64,000 bases of DNA from contig CM073323.1 in the NCBI GenBank assembly GCA_037043015.1, forward strand, positions 21,170,758 to 21,234,757, given 5' to 3'. The notes beneath the pieces are model-generated. The model had not been told where the DNA came from. It made no database searches and saw only the letters and a list, made by a program, of their open reading frames with translations. The DNA is from Bryum argenteum (lineage: Eukaryota; Streptophyta; Bryopsida; Bryales; Bryaceae). This document shows, in pieces, positions 1 to 11,737 of this stretch. How positions within the stretch are numbered: the stretch's first letter is position 1; every line of letters starts with the position of its first letter. A program made the position numbers and the translations under genes.

Positions 1-1400
1 CGTATTACTTCATCCAAGGATTCAACAAACAATCCACAATCCGGGATGTGTTGAACTCCATGCCCCGAACGGTGGGTGATGCCTGCCCATTGCCCGCCGA
101 GTTGAGAAAGATAGAGAAGAGAATAACCGAATGTGGGCCCGATCGGTGGCCCCGGTTCCTTCATTTATCCCCACTCACTACGAACCCCTCATGGGAGGGT
201 CAAACCCGGAGCCATCTAGGCCTATGGCACCATATACCTCCGGTTATGCTCAACCCAACCCTTGATTCAAGGCCACCGCTCCTCAACTTCAATGGCACCT
301 CAACCGGAACCTCCTAAGGTGGACCGGTTGGCGGAATTAGAGAACGGTTTAAAAAAGCCAATGATGATCTTAAGGTGGATATGATGAACACCATCAAGTC
401 TCTAGGGGACCAATTGACCATGGCCATTAATGCTAAAAGCATGAATGCACCACCACCGTAAGTGAGACCCGTGGTACACCCGTCTAACCTTTGGTCGCAC
501 AAATTGCCGGCAATTTGGTCATACTCCCGATTTTGCCCAAGTCCACCTAATCCAAGCCCGTACGTCCCACCACATAGCCGGCCTACACCGCCCAAACCAA
601 CCGGGGTAATCCACCATTACCAAGCGACACCGCGCCTTTACATGTGGGCGATTTCACCCCATTGGTCCTAAAGTGTTGGGTGGAGACCGGCGTGGTGTGT
701 GACAATTGTGGGGACAACCACCCCACCGAGCGCGCCTCCGCCAAAAAAGGCAAAGCCGAAACCGTTCGGGGCTTCAAGCTCCTCAACCCCACCCAAGGCT
801 TCTTCTATGATAAGCCGGCACAAGCAGTACCTTTTACAAACATACCCGACTCCACGGTATCCAATGGCTCCTACTAGTTATGTTCCACCACCGTCGGACC
901 AAAGCCAAGGTGCGGGACCAAGAATCCCCGGTCCAATATTACATAGGGATGCAACCGGCCCCCCTAGCGCTCAACCGCGGGCGGTATACGCCAACCCAAC
1001 GGTCTCCCAAGACGTCCGGAATAGCGTTGTACCTCCCGGTGGTCCTCCGACCACGGGGTCATCCCAAACGCGCCCACCCCCTATACATCAAAGTATGCAT
1101 TTAATCATACATGGAGGTGGACACCGCGTTGCTATGGTAATGGGAACCCCGGTTGAACACCATGTGGCGGTCACGACAGCGCAACAACGAGCCAATAATC
1201 CACCTCTTGATACAATATCCCGAAAGGGTAGTGACTGGAAGAGAACCGGATATCCCGGCCGTGAAGGAGTTTTTGAGAGTCAATTGCATGAGTTTTCCCG
1301 ACCCACCCTTGACCAACCTCAATGGAGGGCATCCAATTAGAACCTCTTGATGATGAGGTAGAGGACCTCTATCGGTTTGTAGACACGGCGAGTCCGACAC
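1..1400 (+). pseudogene. Ty3/gypsy gag remnant
   Basis: A capsid-like stretch is readable from base 3 (residues such as IRDVLNSMPRTVGDA at about 35-80). It is followed by a proline-rich region and a zinc-knuckle-like sequence at about 699-725 (CDNCG-D-NH). The last cysteine expected for a CCHC knuckle is an alanine here, so the knuckle is probably dead. The frame changes at least three times between 320 and 1340. The assignment rests on position upstream of pol plus the knuckle; gag sequences are poorly conserved. Confidence 0.7.
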
Positions 1401-3421
1401 CGGGATCCCCTAGGCCAAGGCTCAGCAGTACCGGTGTTCAACCCGGCGGCGGATTATGACTTTTGGACGGATCTTTGCACCATTAGGGCTAATATATCCA
1501 TAGCCCAACTTATCCGGTAGCCCCATTGAGAAAAGAGTTCAAAGAAGGGGCGACAATGCCCGAGATCTCGGAAGGTGGTAATGGCCGCTAAAATGTACAC
1601 TAGCCCGTTGGTAGATGACGGTGCATTCGAGATTGATGTCTCTATTTTGGAAGAATCATCCCGCGCCGTTGTTGACACAACGGTAGCGGCATCAACGCTA
1701 TGTCCTCCATCACGATGGCTAAGCTAGGCTTAGATATTACCGCCCTTCCCCTTACATTGTCAAGGTGGCGGACCAACGTCCAATTACTCCACTTGGCGAA
1801 ATCGCCAATCGCCACACTGGAAGCGGGAGGAAGTCTATCCATTGACTTTCCATGTATTGAAGCTTGAGGCTAGTAAGGCCGCTTATCCCATCCTCTTAGG
1901 AAGGGATTGGTTGAGAAGGGCCAACGCCGACGAGCGTTGGTCCATCAATCAATCAACGTTGCACTTTGGTCCGCCGAAACCGATCAATGGTGACCATCGG
2001 GTGTCGGGTACCCACCTCCTTAGGAACACTTGGAGAAGTGCCTAAAACCATGCCATCCACCGATGGTGAACACGCGGACCTTATACACCCCGCGTTGGTC
2101 CCTTAATCAATCCCATCGATTTAGGCCCGATTAAAAACCTTGGCCGGGACTTTATGATTGGGAGGATGACGGTGAATTCGCCACATGGCTTCGGGATCAT
2201 CCCGAGGACCTCAAACCCCTAGGTTACAATCGGTGAATGTCATCACTACCATGAGAGTTTTGGAAGAACCGGTAGGCCCATACCCCGTAACAACCTTGGT
2301 TGATGAGGTTGACTATGAGGTGGTCTACAACCTCGAGATAGACGGAACCCAAAGCCTCGGTTTTGAAGGGCTAATGGAAGAGGAAGAAATACTCCCTCCT
2401 CCCCTTCATTTCCGCAAAACCTCCACTAACTTGGAGGTGGGTTCCGATTTACCTATTTACCCCCCAGCGCTGCCAAGTGATTGGTATCATGGCCCCACCA
2501 ACCCGGTCACGGTCCCAATCAACGATTGCGTAGATGTGGACGTGTCTCTAAAGGGCGAAGAGCCCCGCCCCATCAAAATGGGGGCTCAATTATCCCCGGA
2601 AGAAATTGAGAGGTTCAAGGGTCTTGTCCTCGAATTCCGGGATATTTTTGCTTGGTCCTATAAAGACCTCAAGGGCATTCCACCGGAGATTGCCCAACAC
2701 ACGATCCCCTACTTCCGGGGTCTATACCGGTCCGGCAAAAGGAACGCCGAATGAACCCCCGCCTCCAACTCGTGGTCAAAGCCGAGTTGGAAAAGCTCTT
2801 AGAGGCGGGTTTCATTAAACCGGTGGAAATCACGGATTGATGTCCCCTATGGTGCTTGTGAAGAAGAAAAATGGAAAATTAAGGGTGTGCATCGACTATC
2901 GTCGTTTAAACAAAGCCACCCAAAAGGATCACTTCCCCCTCCCATTTGTGAACCAAATCTTGGATGAGGTGGCGGGGCATGAGCTCTACACCTTCCTAGA
3001 TGGATACTCGGGATATAACCAAGTATCCATCCATCCCGATGATTATCACAAAACCGCTTTCACAACCCCTTGGAGGACGTTCATCTATGTGGTCATGCCC
3101 TTCGGGTTGTGCAACGCACCCTCGGCGTTCCAACGAGTCATGACTTCCATATTTTTTGATCTCCTCCATAAGTCTATGTCGGTTTTCATTGACGATTTTA
3201 GCACCCAAAAAAGTGCATTAGAACATTACGCAATGTTGCGTGAGTGTTTTGTGCGGTGCCGTCGAAACCGCCTCTCCCTAAATCCCGCCAAGGTGTACCT
3301 AGGGGTACAAAAAGGGGTATTGTTGGGCTACGTGGTTTCCAAGGCCGACAAGGAACGGGACCCGAAAAAGGTTGAAGTGATTCTCAACCTTGAACCCCAA
3401 ACTTCGGTCAAAGGCGTATAA
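1400..3421 (+). pseudogene. Ty3/gypsy protease-like region and reverse transcriptase remnant
   Basis: A retropepsin-type C-terminal motif (LLGRDWL) is at about 1894-1914; I did not find the catalytic D-T/S-G triad. The RT begins at about 2560 and shifts frame between 2750 and 2840. It then shows the classical blocks: VLVKKKNGKLRVCIDYR at about 2847, LDGYSGYNQ at about 2995, MPFGLCNAP at about 3096 and the catalytic FIDDF box at about 3183. The two aspartates are present, so inactivation is by frameshift rather than loss of the active site. The motif set fits plant Tat/Athila-related gypsy elements, which is family knowledge rather than a computed placement. Confidence 0.92.
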
Positions 3422-5320
3422 CGTCTTTCTTGGCCATTTTGGTGTGGTATCGGACATCATGGCCGATTATGCCACGGCCGCAATACCCTTGACCAACCTC
3501 ACGAGGAAGGAGGTCAAATTTGAGTGGACCCGTGAGTGTCAAGAGGGTTTTGATGCCCTCAAGACCAAGTTGACCTCCTATCCATGCCTTGTACTTAATT
3601 GGGACATCCCTTTCCATGTGTATTGTGATGCATCGGCGGTAGCCAGAGGTTCTACATTGTGTCAACCACATGGACCTAACGGCAGGACCGCCCGTGGCAT
3701 TCGCAAGCCGCCAATTAACCGCCGCGGAAAGGAATTATTCCACCACGTAAAGGGAATGTTTGGCCATGGTGTTTAGTGCCAAAAATTTAGGCATTATTTA
3801 CTCATGAATCCCGTGGTGTTTTTTGTCGACCATTTAGCGTTACGCTACATGGTTAACAAACCCGACCTTAGCGGCCGGGTGGCCCGATGGGTCTTGCTCC
3901 TAGAGGAGCTAGATTATACCGTGAGTAGAAAACCGGCCGCTTGCATCTTCAAGCGGACCACCTCTCACGGTTGTCCGAAGCAATGGGCATGGTTGACATC
4001 GGCGATGAGCTTCCCGATGCCAACCTTTTCTCCATCACCGCGACTTCCACGCGACACCTATATTGCGGAGTTTTTGAGACGCAAAAACTTCCCGATCATC
4101 TAGATGCCAATGAGCGGCGCAAAATCCGTGTCAATAGCCGCCACTATATATTATAGCAAACCGGTTGTACCGGGCGGGCATTGACGGGGTCCTACGCCGG
4201 TGTGTTAGTGAGCCCGAGGCATCACGCATAATTGCGGCATGCCACGATGACATTTCGGGCGGGCATTTTTCGGGCCGTCTCACCGCCCAAAAATCCTTAG
4301 AGCCGGGTACTTTTTTAGTACACCATGTTCGCGACGCCCACCGCACGCCACCAAGTGTGACGATGCCAACGGTTTCTTCGGAATGACCTCCACATGGCGT
4401 TCCCTTTAATACCCTCGCTACCCTTGCTTCCTTTTGAGAAGTGGGGAATAGACTATGTGGGCCCGTGCACCCCACTTCATCACGCCAAATGGCGTACATC
4501 ATTCTCGCGGTCGATTATTTGACAAAATGGGTAGAGGCCAAGGCGGTCAAAGTGGCAAATAAGAAAACCACGGCACTCTTTTTGTTTGAGAATGTTTTTT
4601 CTCGTTTTGGGCGCCACGGGTTTTGGTTAGCGATCGGGCACCCATTTCTCAACGACCTCATTGAGAACTCACCACGACGACTTACGGGATTGATCACCGT
4701 AAAACCACCCCTTACCATCCTCAAACCAACGGCCTAGCCGAACGATGTAATCAAACCATCGTGAGGATTTTGAGAAGACTATCCACGACAACAAACGGGA
4801 TTGGGATACCAAACTCAATGCCGCTTTGTGGGCATATAGGACCACGTTCAAGGTCACCACAAAGAAACCCCGTTTGCCTAGTTTATGGGATAGAGCGTTT
4901 TACCCATCGAATCGAGATCCCTCCTCTGCGCATAGCAATCGAGGCTAGACTTCCCATTTCGGACTCTATCCACGATCGAGTCCTCATGCTTGAAGGGTTG
5001 AAATGAGACCCGGCGCCTTAGCGCTCAACATATCGGGACAATGGCTCGGCGCCGCAAGTTGGCTGGCAAGCTTCATAAGAAGCGGGTTTTAGCTCCAGAG
5101 ACTTAGTTATGCTCCAAGATGCCACAAGGATGGAATTTCCGGGCAAATTTGATGCCATATGGCTAGGCCCATTTGAAGTAAGGGATGTCCGTCCAAACAA
5201 CACCGTCCCAACTCGCGACATTAGATGGCGCTCGCTTCCGCCGCACAAATGCCGAAAGCGGTGTAAGTGTACCACGCGACCGTCGAGCCCAATGGGAGCG
5301 TTTTGCCTCTGACTTCGAGA
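3390..5320 (+). pseudogene. Ty3/gypsy RNase H and integrase remnant
   Basis: An RNase H-type domain is recognisable at about 3450-3960 (FHVYCDASAVARG, then VDHLALRYMVNKP), split over two frames. The integrase zinc-binding region follows at about 4200-4380; its histidines (ACHDD, GGH) are present but the cysteine pair falls in a shifted frame. The integrase core is at about 4435-4800: KWGIDYVGP, then AVDYLTKWVEAKAV, then NGLAERCNQT. The downstream WDTKLNAALWAYRT motif and a C-terminal basic domain at about 5040-5310 are also in different frames. Confidence 0.9.
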
Positions 5321-6041
5321 CTGAGTCCGTTGCATTTTGGGAAAATGCCCAGAGATGGCCGACACCGCGAACCCTCGAGATGGTTCACTTCATGTAAAAA
5401 CCTTATCGCAAGGTTTTGACCAAATATACATATTATGTAGTGATTAAACATGCGTATTACCCATTTAGTCTAAAACCCAACATATGTTAGTTGGGATTAG
5501 AGTGTTTTGGGATTCTTGTGTATTTCTTTAGGTCTTGAATAATTGAAGTAGTTAATAATTCATAGTTAGAATTGGGGGTGTTTAGGAGAGTTGGGTAAAT
5601 TCCAATTTCTCTTATTTCCGTATTCGGTTATCCTAAGTTTTATGTAGTTGTGAGGCTTGGTATTTGACCTATTCAAATGCGGGTGGTAGTGGATCTCCTT
5701 AGAGTCCCCATCTCTTGCTAATCTGAGACTTGTAGGAGTAGTAATTGGCGTGGTTTAGGTTAAGGGAGTTAGGAGTGTGAAAGGGGGCTAGAAGGGCTGG
5801 ATGGATGGAAACTAACGGATGAAAAATCATCCTTGCGATGAATGAAGCTTTTAGAGGTTTCCATCACCTACAGAATCTGGTTAGAGGAGAGAGTCTAGGT
5901 GTGTGTGGGTGAGAGAGGAAGAAAGTTAGGAAGGAGGTGTAGAAAAAATGTTCAATCTAGGTTTAGTTTGGTGATTGATTGTTGTTGGAATGTTGTTGTT
6001 GAAGATTTGAGAGATTTGGCGTGAGTTGTGAGTAGGAGGGC

Positions 6042-6406
6042 GGCAGTTGGAGAGTCGACTTTGAAGGACAAGATCTCACGATTTACAAAGAATTGGAAGG
6101 CGAGCCTTAGAGATCCGGAAGCGTCGTCAACTCTTCTTTCCAACAAGACTAGGCGCGCCTCATTGAAGCAAGGACGAGGAGAAATCGTGATTCTACCAAG
6201 GAGACCCTACTGGCGACGGCAGAGTTGGAGGGTCGACTTTGAAGGACGAGATCTCACGATTTACAAAGAATTGGGAGGCGTGACTTAGAGATCCAGAAGC
6301 GTTGTCGAGTCTCCTTTCCAACGAGACCAAGCTCACTCTCATTGGAAAGAAGGACGAGGAGAAATCACTATTCTACCAAGGAGACCCTACCTTGGTGACG
6401 ACAGCG
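6042..6406. repeat. 178-bp direct tandem duplication (2 copies)
   Basis: A block containing GTCGACTTTGAAGGAC, ATCTCACGATTTACAAAGAA and TTCTACCAAGGAGACCCTAC occurs twice in a row with a 178-bp period (first copy from about 6042, second from about 6220). The copies differ by scattered substitutions and small indels, so the duplication is not very recent. It lies downstream of the gypsy remnant and may belong to its 3' non-coding region or LTR, but I cannot show that. The rest of 5400-6040 shows no gene. Confidence 0.85.
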
Positions 6407-6617
6407 CTTTTAAGGAGGGAGATGCTCCTCCTTCCTTGTTATATTTTTTCCTTGTGTGTTTCCTTTTATGCAATGTAGATTTGTAGTATCTTAGATACTA
6501 GACATAACATTATCTTGGAAATGGCAACTTAATTGCCCAAAAACATGTGTGGTTTCTTTTGTTTGATGTGGTGATGATTGTGGTGAGTTCATTTGCGTGA
6601 ATGGTGCTCTTCTTTTC

Positions 6618-6687
6618 TTGATTGAATGAAATTGATTGCTTGATTGATTGAATGAAATTGATTGCTTGATTGATTGAATGAAATTGG
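6618..6687. repeat. 26-bp tandem repeat (about 2.7 units)
   Basis: The unit begins TTGATTGAATGAAATTGATT and repeats at 6618, 6644 and 6670. It is a simple local minisatellite with no coding value. Confidence 0.85.
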
Positions 6688-6784
6688 AGTCCGTTGCTTG
6701 GAAGGCTACTACTTAGGTTGCACCCCACCATCTCGACCCAACTTGTGACCTTAAAACCGGGCAACCGGGATTAGGGCTCACAAT

Positions 6785-7270
6785 CCCTATGATGCTGCAT
6801 ATTTCCATAGAATGGATCCAAGTAAGTCTTGGTTGTTTTGTTATTGTTTTTTAGGATACATTATATTGTGCAACGCATTTAACCATCTCATCTGGTAATG
6901 CTACATCTAATGTCTTGTAACTAAGTTGCTTTTGACTGCTTAAATACTAAAGAGTGTTCGTTGCAACATTCTATTGTGAGTTACCATGCCCTCCATCTTT
7001 GAGGTAAATTGTTCTTCATATTGTTACTTCAACTTGGTTAAAATACTCATTATCCTTTTTGGCATCATTGTTGAAAAGCAACGTTGTGGCCTGTTATTTT
7101 CCTACAAAGCTTTGTGCATAGAAGCCCTTGTCATTCATGAGAGCAAGAAGCTCTATTACCTTTTCTAGAGTCTCCTCGACTTCTTTATCACTTAGCTCTT
7201 TGTTTCCTCCTTTCTTCAAGAAGTTGTCATATATCAAGGAGCCTTGCACTTGTGCGAAAGTTTACAAACC
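6785..7270 (-). pseudogene. Cullin-1 (CUL1) pseudogene fragment A
   Basis: Read on the minus strand from about 7270 downwards, the DNA encodes a decayed stretch of cullin-1. Recognisable in order are DNFLKKGGNKELSD, VEETLEKVIELLA, NDKGFYAQSF, then KMEGMV, LPDEMVKCV and RLTWIHSM. These match successive segments of plant CUL1, the scaffold of SCF ubiquitin ligases. In-frame stops and frame changes occur and no introns separate the segments, although plant CUL1 genes have many introns (family knowledge), so this is probably a retrocopy fragment. No poly-A tail is visible at its left end. A longer CUL1 pseudogene lies at 60.6-63.5 kb on the same strand. Confidence 0.8.
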
Positions 7271-9570
7271 TTCCATTTACACCTTGGCACATAAAATGAT
7301 GACTTCATCTCATGCACTATCTCTTTTTAGTGAAGTTTTAAAGTTTGTTCATATTTTTATGATGAAGTGCAAGAGATCCCAATAAATTGATAAAGATAGG
7401 ATTCGGTCAATACATTATAGAGAGTTCTTTTTAATCTCAAGCCATTTAGGAAAACAAGGAAAATAGATTCTTAATTGGATTGCACCAATTTAGCTTAACC
7501 ATTTAACACAGAGATGGCCTAAGTTGGGTCAATTCAAGCGCTTCAGCTCAGTATCTATAAAACTTGTTACAAATTAATCCTTTCCTTACAATGAACGGAA
7601 TTACATGAAGTTTACACACAAAGAGACTCCAACAAGCCCATCATACTTTGGAGTTGTATAACTTTAGGAATTATTAAGTATACAACAAAAACACATGAAA
7701 TACATTAAAATGCAATGTAAACAATAGTGAAATCACATAATGTACTTTGTTGTATTTTACGCACATGGATAAAAGTTTTAGTATGATCTTTATATTGAAC
7801 ATAGTTTTCGAAACATTCTTCATCGTTTGGTGTTTATTGATTTCTTGACATTCTAAAATTCTAATTTGATCCGTATAATTTTGGAAGATTTTCATAAACA
7901 TTCAAGTAAACTTGTGCAAAACAATCACCATTGAACTATATGATTCTATTGTCTAATTATGATATGTTAATCGGAACTATCGACCTAGTGCACATGTAAA
8001 CAAATTCTATGTGAAGCTTAAATAAATCATACAAAAACCTATTGATGATCAAAGTAGTACTCCCTCAAAACTCAAGAGTTCCTACGACCTGGCAACTTCA
8101 AACTTTATAATATTTTCCATCAACTGTTGGTTGTTTTTGCAAGAATCTCCCAATGGTTGAAGTCTTTACTGAAGTTTAATCCTCAAAGGTTAGATGTTAG
8201 AAAGACATGACTCATTTTTCATCAAAAAGAGTTTTAAAGAAAAACATTGGAGCGAACCCGTTGTTGCGAGAACCGATCCTCTGTTAGGGTCGATTTACTG
8301 TCAAAGACACATTGTTTTTCACATTGATCGCTATCCAAGCTTATTGATTTATGTAAAATAAGATGTTTCCATTTTTTATTTTTTATTTTATTTTTTAAAA
8401 CTTTTATTTAACGTTTCAAACTTAACTTTATAATGCCGAACAATCTCTCCCGAGCAATCTCTTCCAAGAAGAATTGGCAGAAAGAAAACTTTTCATGAAA
8501 TCTCTACTTGCCCATACAACAATCATACTCACCAAAGTCATACTCAAATACAAATGTGAAGTTCTCATCTTTTAACTTTCAGCCAATTGTGCACCATCTA
8601 CCAAAGACTAGTGCAAAATCATGTTGAAACCCGATAGTGTTTGAATGCCCAAACAATGCTTGAAAGGGGTGGTCTAAACCATTCAAACTGTGTGAGCACA
8701 CTCGCGTTTGGACATTTCTCTATGATACTTCAACTCGGTATTGTAACCTTCCATAATTTCATGAGTGGATATATTTCAAGTACAAAACCGAGTTGTCACT
8801 TTTCATAAATTCACGGATGAATATATTGTAGAACTATTGCATTTTTTCCACTGTACAATACAGCACAGCCGAAAGCTAACCCTTTTCTTGTATACTTGTC
8901 AAGAAGCAGTTAGTGCAGCAATCGATATGGGATAATGGGATGAATAATAAGACGACCAAAATCTACCGAAGAGCGCATATTGAAACGATACTGAAAATTC
9001 TCAACCTTTTCACCTTCCCCAAATTTACCGAATATAGCGCCTTGAAACACTATGAGACAAAATAGTGTTCCAACGAGATTGAAACTCTTCCAGGTGTTTA
9101 AACCAAGTGTTTCAACACGGGTTTTGCACTAGTGAAAAATGTGAGATATATTCTAGTAAATCACATGATTCCGTGCCTCTACCTATCAGCGCGAACCAAA
9201 TCGCAAGCTTATCCAATAAACAAGCACAGAAGTTGCGGCCGGTTCTAGTTGAGAAGGCCGACTAGTGTGATCCTCTACTTCATGATTTCACATGCATCCG
9301 TCATGCCTCTGAACTTCACCAACTCACATACTTATTGGAATTCAAGCTGCACAAGAATGTCTGCTCCATCCTGCCAAATATGAGTGAAAATAGGTCAAGA
9401 TTTGCAAGATTGCAACCTCACAATGGTCAGATCAAGAAATATTTTGTGCTTGGAACATTCTGATAGCCGATTCGTTTCTGTTATAGCCATCTGAAGGTAA
9501 CAAAAATGCAAAGCATGATGCTACACACCTCATGAAAGAGAGAGCTTCGTAGTCCCGTGTAGAGGCAACG
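7271..9570. other. AT-rich intergenic DNA, no gene recognised
   Basis: I see no coding region, RNA gene or clear repeat structure here apart from A/T homopolymer-rich stretches (for example around 8370-8400). The final few hundred bases should hold the promoter of the esterase gene starting at 9571, but I cannot identify a convincing core element. Confidence 0.5.
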
Positions 9571-11347
9571 ATGAAGACGAAGGGAGCGGTGATGGGAGTG
9601 GCATACAGACTAGGCTTCATCGTCGCCGTGCTCTTCCTCGGCTACAAAATGGTGCTCCTGTGCAGTCGCAATGTGTTTCTGCAGGACTATTTGGCCAGCT
9701 TGCAACCCCCCATCGCCGTTTCATCTCAAGCTCCGGAAGTAAGTCCTGCCATCAATAATGGCATATAACCATTGTCTTGAAGCTTTGAATCGCAGTGCTG
9801 CTTGACATGAAGATACCTTGTGTATATTGCAGGGAAGCGATGTGAGAAGTGATGCATGGCCATTGCTGTACCCAACCTTTCCAAAAGAGGCAGAAAGCTT
9901 GTTGCAGCAAGTAGCTGAGAATCGCACTCTGCAATGCTACCAGCAACCGACGTTCACTGCGGAAGTGTTCGGCCTGCCGAAGCCGGAGAGCGGGAAGCCC
10001 ATCCAGCTAGAAACAGGCAAAATTCATGAGCTTCTGATCGTCTCCTACGAAGCCAACGGGCGGAGACGATGTGCAGGAGGTGACTTCTTCGAGACAGACC
10101 TCAGTGGTTCTCACTGGAAGGCCCGGCCGCCCGTGCTCGACCACCGTGACGGCAGCTATGGCGTCAAATTCATGGTAGACTCTGCCTTTCCAGGGATCTA
10201 CGTCTTCAAAGTCGTGCTCCTGTTCGCAAACTTCCATGCCTTGGATGCATGGAACTGCACTTCCTGGTCGCGCCTGCAAGACATCCTCACCATCGAGATT
10301 GAGTTTCAAGCTCCAGTTGGTGATGATGGAGTCTCCTTGCGAAGATGTGGTGATGGAGATTGGAGCTTGAAAGCGTGGAGTGGGCGATGGAACCGGCATA
10401 CTTGGAATGAGACGTGCGAGATTCGAGACGATGGCCACTATGTTTGCATTGATCCAGATGAGGGGTGCGCGCCGGAATGGTGTGATGGCAAAGTCGGTAT
10501 GCTTGAGAGCAACGGATGGGCATACTCGGCGCACTGCAAGTTCAAAATCTTCACAACAGACGAAGCGTGGCAGTGTTTGAACAATCGCTGGTTGTTCTTC
10601 TGGGGCGACTCGAATAACGAAGACACGGTCCGAAACTTGCTCAACTTCGTACTAGGATTTCCTCTCTCTGATGTCAATCGCATGCGCCGCTGGTTCAATG
10701 GCACATTCGTCCGCCCCGGAAACGCAAACGAGTCGGTAACCATCACCAAGATCTTCAACGGCCACGCAGAAGAGTTGGGTAACCTCGCGGGACTATCAAG
10801 TCTGCAGAGCCAATCCTACCGGGAGCTTCTGTTCCTGTTTTGGAACGGTACTCGCGTCCCGGACACAATGATCATGAACTCTGGCCTGCACGACGCGCAT
10901 TACTACCAAACCGCGGGCGAGTTCGCAGAGGGGGTTGATTACGCCGTGGGCTTCTGGAACTCCCTGTGGAGGAAGACGCAACCGGCAGTGGTGTACCGGA
11001 CGACAATCACGAGCGCCGGGTACGCCAAGGGCGAGTCTGGCCACGCGCGTGACGGGCTCCCGAACCCGCACAAGATGGAGCTTTACAATCGCATTTTCGT
11101 TGGGAAGCTGCAGGATGACGGGGAGCTCCTGAGCTTGAAAGTGGTGGACGCCTTCGACTTGACGTTTCCATGGCACTATGACTTGAACCACACTGATGGC
11201 GTGCACTATGGCCGGGAGCCTTCGAAGTCGCCGTGGCCCTGGCGCCCGGCCAAAGAAGCCTGGCGCAGTACCCAAATCGGGCACCAGTACTTTGTAGACC
11301 TCATGCTTGTGCACATCCTGCTCAACTCCATTTGCCCTCACTCTTAA
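9571..11347 (+). CDS. NXPE-like type II membrane protein with filamin/Ig-like and PC-esterase (SGNH) domains
   Basis: Two exons, 9571-9738 and 9833-11347, joined by a GT-AG intron in phase 0 give 560 residues. Residues about 12-31 form one hydrophobic segment near the N-terminus, suggesting a type II Golgi/ER membrane protein with a lumenal catalytic part. Residues about 117-215 resemble a filamin-type Ig repeat (VLDHRDGSYGVKF, then PGIYVFKV). The C-terminal half shows a GDS motif (Gly314-Asp315-Ser316) and a late D-x-x-H (Asp511, His514), the nucleophile and Asp/His signatures of PC-esterase/SGNH folds. Several N-x-S/T sites and paired cysteines fit a secreted domain. The architecture is that of animal NXPE proteins and of poorly characterised algal and seed-free plant proteins. 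Substrate unknown; polysaccharide O-acyl transfer or hydrolysis is an inference from the related TBL family. Confidence 0.85.
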
Positions 11348-11439
11348 ACCCAAAGCCCTGTACAAATGTTTCATAATGGAAGGCAGTGGTTTAAAGATTG
11401 TATTTTCTCAATTGTTGTATTACATTGATTGTTTCAAAG

Positions 11440-11445
11440 AATAAA
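11440..11445 (+). terminator. Candidate poly(A) signal of the NXPE-like gene
   Basis: AATAAA lies about 93 bp past the stop codon of the NXPE-like gene, followed by an A/T-rich stretch, at the expected position for a plant 3' end. Confidence 0.5.
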
Positions 11446-11595
11446 AAAATATTGTCCATAATGAAATCTGCACACGTTTCCTAAAATGAGTACCATCACG
11501 GCATCATCACGCACTCACAAGAATTGGGATGAGAAATTATTCTTCATCCGAGTATCTCCGTTATGAATGGTGCCTGTAGCCTTATCCAGTTCTCC

Positions 11596-11609
11596 AGGGT
11601 TTAGGGTTT
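11596..11609. promoter_or_regulatory. Telo-box in PTAC2 promoter/leader
   Basis: AGGGTTTAGGGTTT is a double telo-box (reverse of AAACCCTAAACCCT) about 130-140 bp upstream of the PTAC2 ATG. In plants this motif is enriched near transcription starts of genes for translation and organelle biogenesis (established knowledge). Another telo-box-like run is inside PTAC2 intron 3 at about 13493-13508. Confidence 0.6.
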
Positions 11610-11737
11610 TGGCGTTCTGGGTTTCAGAATTTGCCCGAATGTTGAGTGATTGTTGCTGTTTGATGGTCGGAATTAGAGTGGTTGTGTCGTGAGCCATGAT
11701 GAGGTGTTTTTAATTGCGAGTGACCGGAATTGTTGGG

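Larger units (their letters stand above)
1..5400 (+). mobile_element. Decayed Ty3/gypsy LTR retrotransposon (gag-pol, 5' end beyond window)
   Basis: The order gag, protease-like, reverse transcriptase, RNase H, integrase on one strand is the Ty3/gypsy arrangement. The frame is open at the first bases of the window, so the 5' LTR and start of gag are outside it. Homology moves between frames many times and meets stops, so the copy cannot make a polyprotein. Pol ends near 5.3 kb with a chromatin-distal C-terminal region. No LTR pair can be recognised because only one end is in the window. A purine-rich run near 5911-5938 is a possible polypurine tract. GC content is higher than in the flanking AT-rich DNA. 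Confidence 0.93.

Noticed and set aside
5400-6440. 3' LTR of the gypsy element
   Set aside because: No TG...CA pair or primer-binding site can be matched without the 5' LTR, which lies outside the window. Only a possible purine tract is seen.
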